Below, piece by piece: positions 1 through 5,097 of a stretch of DNA of 5,097 nt. The stretch spans positions 1 through 5,097 of the forward strand of contig CAMWRJ010000037.1 of the NCBI GenBank assembly GCA_947176635.1, written 5' to 3'. Source of the DNA: an uncultured Mycoplasmataceae bacterium. GTDB taxonomy: Bacteria; Bacillota_I; Bacilli_A; Mycoplasmatales; Mycoplasmoidaceae. How positions within the stretch are numbered: the first letter of the stretch is position 1; each line of letters begins with the position of its first letter. Under the pieces are notes generated by a model, which ran no database searches, had not been told where the DNA came from, and saw only the letters and a list, made by a program, of their open reading frames with translations. The translations under genes and the position numbers were made by a program.

Positions 1-503
1 AATAAGAATAAACTAATAAGAATGTTAAGAATAAGAAATTTTTTATTTATAAAATTGAATTTTTTTTCTTTTAAAAATTTTTCAAATTTAAAATCATCAT
101 TTAATTTTTCACTTTTAATTAATATATCTGTGTAATTTTCTAATGGGGAGTCTAAAGATACTTTTTTAACTAATCCTTTAGGATCATAAATTGTGATATT
201 TTTCTTTTCTTTGACACCAACTATATAATGCAAATTACCATTTTCATTAGTGACTAAAATAAATGGATTTTTTAAAGAATTATCATTGATTATTTCATTA
301 AAACTAGCTTGATATGAATCTAGAAAAATTCCAAATTTATAAGCTAATAATTCTAATTCCATAATTGATATACCATCAGGAGTGATATATGTATTATTAT
401 ATAAATCATCTTTATTAATATGGTTTATTTTATAATGTTTTAATAACATTATTAAACTACATATACCACAATCAAAATTATCAGTTTGTTTTAAAAGTTC
501 CAT
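1..503 (-). CDS. Peptidase C39 domain of a peptidase-containing ABC exporter (5' part, runs off the window)
   Basis: The first 167 residues are visible, read from the ATG at 503 to the window edge without a stop. They form a C39 cysteine-peptidase domain. It starts with QTDNFDCGIC, where Gln6 (oxyanion hole) lies six residues before the catalytic Cys12. HYIVG supplies His92 and IYDP supplies Asp107, completing the Cys-His-Asp triad with family spacing. A middle block, TPDGIS followed by an ELELLAYKFG helix, is also typical. After a charged stretch to about residue 155, a hydrophobic run (FLILNILISLFL) begins where the first membrane helix of such transporters is expected. Family knowledge: these proteins remove a double-glycine-type leader on the cytoplasmic side and export the mature peptide; the membrane and ATPase domains would lie beyond the left edge. 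The upstream GTGGGGGT is a G-rich but non-canonical ribosome site five bases before ATG. No cargo peptide gene with a GG leader was found in this window. Confidence 0.9.
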   Translation of the reverse strand, partial: MELLKQTDNFDCGICSLIMLLKHYKINHINKDDLYNNTYITPDGISIMELELLAYKFGIFLDSYQASFNEIINDNSLKNPFILVTNENGNLHYIVGVKEKKNITIYDPKGLVKKVSLDSPLENYTDILIKSEKLNDDFKFEKFLKEKKFNFINKKFLILNILISLFL

Positions 504-618
504 ATTTACCCCCACTAATAAATAATGCGGTTAAAATGAAAAATGATAAAAAATTCAAATATTATATTAAAATTATATAGATTTAATAATTTTTAAAAAA
601 ATAAAAAAAGGAAAAAAT
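504..618. promoter_or_regulatory. Divergent promoter region for the C39 exporter and the four-helix membrane gene
   Basis: This 115-base gap separates two divergent genes and must hold both of their promoters. TATAAT-like hexamers occur on the minus strand (566 down to 561 and 577 down to 572), usable by the exporter. On the plus strand TATAGA at 576-581 is preceded at 16 bases by TTCAAA (554-559), usable by the membrane gene. None has a strong -35 box, so the exact promoters are uncertain. AAGGA at 608-612 is the ribosome site of the plus-strand gene, six bases before its ATG. Confidence 0.35.
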
Positions 619-1107
619 ATGCAAAAATTTTTATCATTCTGACATAAATTTGCAGCTGTGATAATGATGATTCTTGGAATTGTTATTGCATTAATTATGG
701 CTGGTGTTTCAGGAATTGCAATATCAAATGCTAATGCTTGAGGAGAACCTTCAAAAGTTGTTACAAGTGTTGTGATATTCTCAATTTCTGTAGGTGCTTT
801 AGGTTTAACAACAATCTTTGGTTTCTTATCATTATTCGTTAAGAGTGTAAAATGATTAAGTAATTTTGGAAAATTCATTATTATGTCTATTTCATTCTTA
901 CTTTTATTAGTTGCCGCAATTGCATCAGGTGTTGCATTAGCAAAATCAGGTTGAACTAGTTTCCCAAATGTTGTAGATAAATTAAATATCTCACTTTTCT
1001 CAATTAGTTTAATTATCTTAGGTATGTATGTAATATTTGGAATTATTACTGCTGGATACCGTGCTAAAGTTAAAAGAGCTAAAAATTCATCTGAAATAAA
1101 TTACTAA
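619..1107 (+). CDS. Four-helix integral membrane protein of unknown function
   Basis: This is a complete 162-residue protein; I do not recognise the family. Four hydrophobic segments are visible at about residues 12-35, 47-73, 85-108 and 122-146. The short N-terminus and the lysine/arginine-rich C-terminus (GYRAKVKRAK onward) both suggest cytoplasmic ends. Small residues (Gly, Ala, Ser) are frequent within the helices. There is no signal-peptidase or lipobox site and no catalytic motif. Four tryptophans (W8, W41, W79, W112) are all encoded by TGA, so the gene is cut into pieces if read with the standard code. The start is supported by AAGGA six bases upstream, and the gene ends before a terminator at 1118-1150, so it is probably monocistronic. 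It lies divergent from a peptide exporter. A role in the same process, such as self-protection, is possible, but nothing in the protein itself shows it. Confidence 0.85.
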
Positions 1108-1117
1108 TTAATAAATT

Positions 1118-1150
1118 AAAACAACCAGATTTTAAGTCTAGTTGTTTTTT
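1118..1150 (+). terminator. Rho-independent terminator of the four-helix membrane gene
   Basis: AACAACCAGA (1120-1129) pairs with TCTAGTTGTT (1137-1146) around a seven-base loop, with one C-A mismatch. The stem can extend with flanking A-T pairs. A run of T follows to 1150. It starts 10 bases after the stop codon. The minus strand also ends in a short T run, so weak bidirectional activity is possible. Confidence 0.8.
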
Positions 1151-1358
1151 AATAAAATTTAATATTTTTTAATATTTCAAATGAAATTATTTCTATGTCT
1201 TCTAATAAATTTAATTTATTAATTTTATCTTCTTTTAAATATCTTATAGATTTTATATAACAATCATAATATATTTATGTATTTTCTAATTTACACAAAA
1301 TAAAACAATCTTTATTCATAATTATTCCAAAATCACAATAATGAGTAATAAATTGTAA
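1149..1358 (-). pseudogene. Remnant of an unidentified gene with an in-frame stop
   Basis: On the minus strand one frame stays open for 70 codons apart from a single TAA at 1277-1275. Before that stop it reads LQFITHYCDFGIIMNKDCF and continues CKLENT; after it comes IYYDCYIKSIRYLKEDKINK, then LNLLEDIEIISFEILKNIKF and a terminal Tyr before TAA at 1151-1149. The mixed polar and hydrophobic composition with Cys, Tyr and Asp looks like real protein rather than random A+T-rich translation, which is usually dominated by Asn, Lys, Ile and Phe. An ATG at 1319-1317 has no ribosome site. The frame is closed upstream by TAA, so this would be the C-terminal end of a former gene. I do not recognise the family. 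It could also be chance in low-complexity DNA. Confidence 0.35.
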
Positions 1359-1387
1359 TTAAGTAAATATTTTTAAATTGTTATAAT
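1359..1387 (+). promoter_or_regulatory. Candidate promoter of a small RNA
   Basis: A perfect TATAAT at 1382-1387 is preceded, at a 17-base spacing, by TTAAGT (1359-1364), which matches only three of six -35 positions. Mollicute promoters often depend mainly on the -10 box. No ORF follows for over 200 bases, so the predicted start near 1394 would yield an RNA without a coding region. In such A+T-rich DNA, TATAAT also occurs by chance. Confidence 0.35.
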
Positions 1388-1393
1388 ATTTAT

Positions 1394-1597
1394 GAAATCA
1401 AATATTTCATTTCAGGATAATATTTTTTTCTTATATAAATTTATATAAAGAATTTTCTTTATCCTGTATTATATCTCACTTTATCATTTGCTGATAAAGT
1501 GGTGCGTTAAAAATATCTTTATTGTGTGTAATAGACACTATCTTGTAGATAAAATAGTATTTAAAAATGAATGAGTTTATTTGTCTCATTCATTTTT
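1394..1597 (+). ncRNA. Candidate structured small RNA, family not recognised
   Basis: This stretch between a gene remnant and a convergent gene contains no plausible ORF but several ordered stems. ATGAAAT (1392-1398) pairs with ATTTCAT (1404-1410). CAGGATAA (1413-1420) pairs with TTATCCTG (1459-1466) and encloses the palindrome TTATATAAATTTATATAA (1431-1448). CACTTTATC (1477-1485) pairs with GATAAAGTG (1493-1501). TATCT and AGATA form a small hairpin near 1540-1552. The last element is the 13-bp terminator stem at 1563-1597. CTTTAT(C) occurs three times (1457, 1479, 1517), and all three copies can pair with GATAAAG at 1493, so alternative folds are possible. It is not recognisable as tmRNA, RNase P RNA, SRP RNA, 6S RNA or a tRNA. 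Because the next gene is convergent, it cannot be a leader riboswitch on this strand. Confidence 0.35.
1563..1597. terminator. Bidirectional terminator between the small-RNA candidate and the lipoprotein gene
   Basis: AATGAATGAG (1566-1575) pairs perfectly with CTCATTCATT (1585-1594) around a nine-base loop, and flanking A and T extend the stem to 13 bp. T runs follow the stem on both strands. It lies 18 bases after the stop codon of the minus-strand lipoprotein gene, so it is most securely that gene's terminator; on the plus strand it would end the candidate RNA. Confidence 0.85.
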
Positions 1598-1615
1598 TAT
1601 CATTTTATAAACTAT

Positions 1616-2479
1616 TTACTTTAATAATGTAACTTCAAATAAATTAATAATTTTATTATCTGAATTTTTAATTTTAGATACACTATCAATTTTAAATTGT
1701 TTATCTTTATTGATTAATACTTGTTGTTCTGTAGAACTTGTTCCAAAACCAGCAAAATCATAATTAGATAAATAAGCTACTCCTTTAGTGTTAGCTTGAA
1801 TTTTAATTTTAAATAATACAGGTTCTTTTAGCGGGTTAGAAGGTAGGTTGTGATTATAATTATCATAATGCGGTCTTCAATCAAAGAAATTATCTGCATA
1901 TGATTGCACTAATGTTGTTGAAATAAAACCATATGATGTAATTGTTTGTCCTACAATTTTAGAATAATCATATGTTTCATCTTGATTTTGAGAAATTAAG
2001 TTTTTTAATTGTTCTCAAAACTCAATTTCTTGATATTCAACACCATGATATACATCAAATTCAAAATCAGGTGAAATTGCTTTGTTTAAACCACTAACAA
2101 CATATTGATAATCACTACCAAAAATTGTTTTAGGTTCATTTGCTTTAAAATTTAATTTGTTATTTATTAATGCATATTGATCATCAACAGGTTCTTTTTG
2201 TGCATGCAAATTTTCATTTCAAAATGAACCTGAACATCAAGCATATAAACCAATTGCTTGTTGTTCAGATTTAGCAGAATAATCATTATATTGATGTGTT
2301 TGTTCATTATAATTTCATTTTCCATTTGTTAGTGATTGATGTCATGTTGTGTAATAGCTATCTAGTTTATTAGCTAATTCATTATTATTTGAACATGATG
2401 ATGTAATTAAACAAATTGGTGTTAATAATGCTAAAGTACCTACAGCCCCACTAAACATAATTATTTTTAACTTTTTCAT
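1616..2479 (-). CDS. Surface lipoprotein with an ADP-ribosyltransferase-like domain, catalytic residues altered
   Basis: This is a complete 287-residue protein. Residues 1-28 form a lipoprotein signal peptide (MKKLK, a hydrophobic core, then ITSSC); lipidation is expected at Cys29, anchoring it outside the cell. After a helical region (30-138), the C-terminal half follows the ADP-ribosyltransferase exotoxin layout. The order is DVYHG (142-146, first motif), GQTITSYGFISTTL (177-190, the STS strand), PVLFKIKIQA and KGVAYLS (220-238), then STEQQVLINKDKQFKI (249-264), the ARTT loop and last strand. In active R-S-E enzymes the first motif has Arg where this protein has His145, and the residue just before VL is the catalytic Glu where it has Gln253. 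It may therefore be inactive or have changed activity. All six Trp are TGA. No Shine-Dalgarno is seen; TATAAT ends six bases before ATG, suggesting a leaderless message. The fold call is from motif order, not from a search. Confidence 0.8.
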
Positions 2480-2485
2480 TACTTA

Positions 2486-2505
2486 ATTATATATATATAT
2501 ATATA
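2486..2505 (-). promoter_or_regulatory. (TA)9 tract with TATAAT, lipoprotein gene promoter
   Basis: Nine TA units (2488-2505) end, read toward the lipoprotein gene, in TATAAT (2491 down to 2486). The first base of ATG lies seven bases further on, where transcription would be expected to start. The tract occupies the spacer between the -10 box and any -35 box, and no strong -35 is visible (TCGCTA at 19 bases matches three of six). Known precedent: in Mycoplasma mycoides the lipoprotein gene vmm is phase variable through TA-repeat number in its promoter spacer. Confidence 0.55.
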
Positions 2506-2687
2506 AGATTTAGCGACTTTTTTTAATTATTTGCATAAATTATTAACGATCAATATTTATTATTAATAAAAAAAAATATAACTTTTAATATTAAATTTAT
2601 TTTTTAAAAATTTTAAATACAAAGATTAATTAATAATTTTAAATATCCCCTGTTATTTTAAAACATTAAATTATTTTTAAAAATTTA

Positions 2688-2728
<41 letters not shown>

Positions 2729-2758
2729 TAAAGTGTATAAATAAAGGAGAAAAAATTA

Positions 2759-3556
2759 ATGCCTAGCTGATTAATGTGATTAATAATTATAGGAGTTATT
2801 TGTGCTATATCTTTTGGTAGTACATGATTATATAAATATTTAAAAACAAAAAGAAAAGAGAGAAATTATCATTCATTAATTTTAAGTAATAATCAAGAAA
2901 ATATTACAAGAGATAAATGTAATTCTATATTAAAAGAAATTAGTATTGAATATAAAAAATATGTTTATCTTTATGGTGAATTTGAAAAAACTGTTGTAGA
3001 AGAAAATGAAAAATATGTTTTTTTATGAGGTGAACTTGATGTTTGTGTAGAAGTAAAAAATGAATTAGCTAAATACGATATAGATTCATTCATTGTTGAT
3101 AATAAAACAAATTTAAATAATTTAAAGCTAAATAAAAAAGAAAGTTATGTTATTTTCAAAGACTGTAAATATACATCAAAAAACAAAAATGAAAATGAAA
3201 ATGATGCATTTAACACTCATGAAAATGATGAGTGTGAACATGTTAATGATTTATCAAGTAATATTTCATTAATTATAACTCCTTTACAATTTAAAATAGA
3301 AAAAGAAAATTTTGACAAAGTTTTATCATCTAAATCTAACGAATATAATTTAGTAGAGTATTGTCCAGGAGATTTAGAATATAGTTATTCAATAGGAAAT
3401 GAATTTATTTTAACATCAAATGCAAATAAAGAAATTCTTCAAAAAATATGCAACGACCTTAATTCTAATAATATTAATTGTTTAATTAAAAAATCAATTG
3501 ATGTTAACTTTAATTTAGAATTAGATGACAGAAAAGTTTATTTTAAAAATAATTAA
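2759..3556 (+). CDS. Membrane-anchored protein with two copies of an ~80-residue module
   Basis: This is a complete 265-residue protein of unknown family. Residues 4-25 form one membrane helix flanked by a short neutral N-terminus and a basic stretch (KYLKTKRKER, 26-35), which predicts an outside N-terminus and a cytoplasmic body. Two diverged copies of a module follow: residues 39-115 and 170-246. They are joined by a Lys/Asn/Glu-rich linker (about 116-168) that includes an ENENEND run. The first copy closely resembles both N-terminal modules of the next protein, for example sharing SNNQ and IEYKKYVYL, then FEKTVVEENEKYVF. No catalytic residues are evident, so a scaffold or adaptor role is likely. 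Four Trp are TGA. AAAGGAGA at 2743-2750 gives a strong ribosome site nine bases before ATG. The downstream gene begins 19 bases after the stop, so they form an operon. Confidence 0.85.
2873..3103 (+). repeat. Repeated protein module, copy C (anchor protein residues 39-115)
   Basis: This copy has the full pattern seen in the AAA+ protein: a SLILSNNQ strand, an ITRDKCNSILKEISIEYK helix, YVYL, FEKTVVEENEKYVFL, then a helix VKNELAKYDI ending in a short strand. It is closest to copy B of the AAA+ protein through FEKT/FEQT and the EEN-EYVF block. Confidence 0.7.
3213..3235 (+). repeat. Inverted repeat inside the linker of the anchor gene
   Basis: ACACTCAT (3213-3220) and ATGAGTGT (3228-3235) are a perfect eight-base inverted repeat around GAAAATG. 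It lies in the low-complexity linker just after tandem GAAAAT units (3191-3202 region). It could be a small mRNA hairpin between the two modules or a by-product of repeat slippage. Confidence 0.5.
3266..3496 (+). repeat. Repeated protein module, copy D (anchor protein residues 170-246)
   Basis: This is the most diverged copy. It keeps SLIITPLQ at the first strand, then ENFDKVL, the NEY turn, LEYSYSIGNEFIL in place of FEKT-EEN-EYVF, and a helix ILQKICNDLNSNNI with a terminal CLIKKS. Alignment by eye supports homology through spacing rather than high identity. Confidence 0.5.
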
Positions 3557-3575
3557 ATATATAGGAGATTATTAA

Positions 3576-5097
3576 ATGGCAAAAAATAAATCATATGCAG
3601 TGTATTTATCCAATAATCAGCAATGAGTTACTAAAAAACAATTTGATAAAACATTGTTAGAATTGTCAAAAGAATATAGAGAGCATTTATATATTTCTGA
3701 TGATTTTGAAAAAGAATGACATTCTGGAGAAGAATATATTTTTGTTATTAGTGAAGATAAATGAAATAGTTTAGAAAATTGTAATGAAATTTCAAATAAA
3801 TTTAAAGAAGAAAATATTGTTTCTTATGTTAAAAAAGTATCTGAATGTTCATATTTTAATGAACCTTGTGCTGTAATGTTTGCTGATAAAATAATTTATC
3901 CATCAAAAGAAGATTATGAGAATTTTGAGTCTCCAGAAGATGATGAAACTGAGGAACAAGAAGTTTATAAAAATGCAATTATTATCAATAATACTCAACC
4001 TTGAGTTAGTAGAAAACAATTTCAAAAAACTCTTTTTGATATATCAAAAGAATATAATGATGTACTTTATCCAAAATATGACTTTGAACAAACTATTTTA
4101 GAAGAAAATAGTGAATATGTATTTGTGGAATCAGAATATGAATATGACACACGTGAAATTTTTAACGAATTAAAAGAAAGAAATATCATTTGTAGATTTG
4201 AAAAAACATATTATCTTACTAAATTTGAAAATAGCATTAATAAATTTATTAAATTCAGTGATCAAATATTAAGAGAAAACGATAATTTTAGAGATGAATT
4301 GCCTATTATTAATGAACCTAAAAAAATAAATAATAATAATAATAATAATTTAAAAATTCTTTCTTTAGAAAAAATGTATACATTTGATGATTATTTTAAA
4401 AATAAAATTATTGGACAAAATGAAGCTATTGAAAAAATTAAACAACAATTAATAACAAAATTATATGAATTCCATGATCCTAACAATAATAGACCATCTG
4501 GTATTTTCTTTTTTGCAGGTCCCACTGGTGTTGGTAAAACTGAAATGTGTAAACAATTAAGTGATTTTTTATATAACAATAAAGAAATAAATAGATTAGA
4601 TATGAGTGAGTATAAAAGTGAAGTAGCAATTGAAAAATTAATTGGCGCTTCTAATGGTTATGTGGGTTATGAAGAAGGTGGAATTTTAACCAATAAATTA
4701 GAAAAAAATCCTAATGCTATTTTATTATTTGATGAAATAGAAAAAGCAGATAAATCTGTATTTGATTTATTTTTACAAATCTTTGATGAAGGTATAATTA
4801 CATCAAATAAAGGTAAGAAAATCTCTTTAAAAAATACATTTATTGTTTTAACGTCAAATATTGGTGCATCATGCATACAAAACAATGAAAATTTTTATGA
4901 AATTTCTAACAAAATTAAAGAAGAAATTAATAATTTTTTCACATATGAATTAAATAGACCAGAAATATTAGGTAGAATTGGTAAAGAAAATTTAATTATT
5001 TTCAATACTATTTCAAATAAAGAAGATCAATTTAAAATTTTAGATATTTATTTCAATAAATTTATTGAAAATTTCAAAAATAATAATGTTTTATTAG
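3576..5097 (+). CDS. Clp/Hsp100 D2-type AAA+ ATPase with two N-terminal repeat modules (runs off the window)
   Basis: The first 507 residues are visible. Two modules of about 80 residues come first (6-88 and 134-212), separated by an acidic linker (SPEDDETEEQE). A helix (about 213-241) and a seven-Asn linker (252-258) lead into one AAA+ domain of the ClpA/ClpB D2 type. IIGQNEAI (278-285) opens it. GPTGVGKT (315-322) is Walker A. GYVGYEEGG (361-369) is the Tyr pore loop that grips substrate. AILLFDEIEKA (381-391) is Walker B with Glu387. TSN (426-428) is sensor 1, and RPEILGR (461-467) holds the arginine finger. There is no D1 ring and no Ile/Leu-Gly-Phe/Leu ClpP loop after sensor 1, so it probably remodels proteins without ClpP. 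Sensor 2 lies beyond the edge. All four Trp are TGA. AGGAG at 3563-3567 sets the start, 19 bases after the anchor gene. Which substrate it threads is unknown. Confidence 0.9.
3591..3839 (+). repeat. Repeated protein module, copy A (AAA+ protein residues 6-88)
   Basis: The pattern is a first strand SYAVYLSNNQQWV, a helix KKQFDKTLLELSKEY, then LYISDDFEKEW, a strand EEYIFV, a helix CNEISNKFKEENI and a final strand SYVKKV. It aligns directly with copy B: QQWVTKKQFDKTLLELSKEY against QPWVSRKQFQKTLFDISKEY. Confidence 0.75.
3975..4211 (+). repeat. Repeated protein module, copy B (AAA+ protein residues 134-212)
   Basis: This copy is the bridge of the set. It matches copy A in the QxWVxxKQFxKTL helix and the SKEY turn, and matches copy C of the anchor protein in the FE-x-T, EEN and EYVF block. 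It ends with a helix FNELKERNI like VKNELAKYDI in copy C. Confidence 0.75.
4329..4349 (+). repeat. (AAT)7 microsatellite encoding a poly-Asn linker
   Basis: Seven AAT codons encode Asn252-Asn258 between the module region and the AAA+ domain. Slippage by whole units would keep the frame and only change linker length. Confidence 0.85.

Noticed and set aside
1..40. Repeated AATAAGAAT units
   Set aside because: On the minus strand they encode the Ile/Leu-rich start of a membrane helix, which explains the repetition.
573..878. 101-codon minus-strand ORF
   Set aside because: It is antisense to the start of the four-helix membrane gene, which has a good ribosome site, hydrophobic helices and TGA-Trp use; the antisense translation is low complexity and has no ribosome site.
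1500..1516. T-box-like AGTGGTGCGTT motif
   Set aside because: It only loosely resembles the T-box consensus, it follows a closed hairpin rather than preceding an antiterminator, and no plus-strand gene follows.
2015..2209. A stand-alone 64-residue minus-strand gene
   Set aside because: It is the in-frame middle of the lipoprotein gene, delimited only because TGA was read as stop; with TGA as Trp it joins the full 287-residue protein.
3916..4101. 61-codon plus-strand ORF in another frame
   Set aside because: It lies inside the AAA+ gene, overlapping the second repeat module, which is supported by similarity to three other copies.
4391..4885. Two minus-strand ORFs (4391-4579 and 4667-4885)
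   Set aside because: Both are antisense to conserved AAA+ motifs (Walker A, pore loop and Walker B) and are by-products of that coding sequence.

Overview
The window comes from a mollicute. The DNA is extremely A+T rich, and every real gene with tryptophan uses TGA for it: four such codons in the four-helix membrane gene, six in the lipoprotein gene, four in the anchor gene and four in the AAA+ gene, with no TGG used for Trp. Exclusive TGA use, TA-dinucleotide promoters and a Cys-lipoprotein fit the Mycoplasma mycoides/capricolum–Mesoplasma–Entomoplasma–Spiroplasma branch, but no species can be named from this sequence. With the standard code all of these genes look broken, so table 4 is required.

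Left part (1–1150). A minus-strand gene runs off the left edge. It encodes the N-terminal C39 cysteine-peptidase domain and the start of the first membrane helix of a peptidase-containing ABC exporter, the type that cleaves a leader peptide while exporting a small peptide. Divergent from it, on the plus strand, is a complete 162-residue protein with four predicted membrane helices and no recognised family. It is followed by a rho-independent terminator.

Middle part (1149–1615). There is no intact gene here. A minus-strand remnant (1149–1358) carries an in-frame TAA and looks like a decayed gene. Next comes a stretch with a TATAAT box, several G/C-containing hairpins and a strong terminator, but no ORF: a candidate small RNA. 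The terminator also serves the convergent lipoprotein gene.

Right part (1616–5097). A 287-residue lipoprotein (minus strand) has the fold signature of an ADP-ribosyltransferase exotoxin domain, but two expected catalytic residues appear substituted (Arg to His, Glu to Gln). Head-to-head with it is a two-gene operon (plus strand). The first gene encodes a membrane-anchored protein with two copies of an ~80-residue module. The second encodes two more copies of the same module, then an Asn linker and a single Clp/Hsp100 D2-type AAA+ ATPase domain that runs off the right edge.

The intergenic region between lipoprotein and operon has a (TA)9 tract next to the lipoprotein start and a (TA)13 tract upstream of the operon. 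Each tract ends in TATAAT in the direction of its gene. This resembles TA-repeat, phase-variable promoters known from mycoplasma lipoprotein genes. The most notable and possibly undescribed element is the operon: a membrane-tethered scaffold and a ClpP-loop-less AAA+ unfoldase that share a repeated module, possibly phase variable, beside a surface ADP-ribosyltransferase-like protein. Its function is unknown; a membrane-localised protein remodelling complex is the simplest inference.
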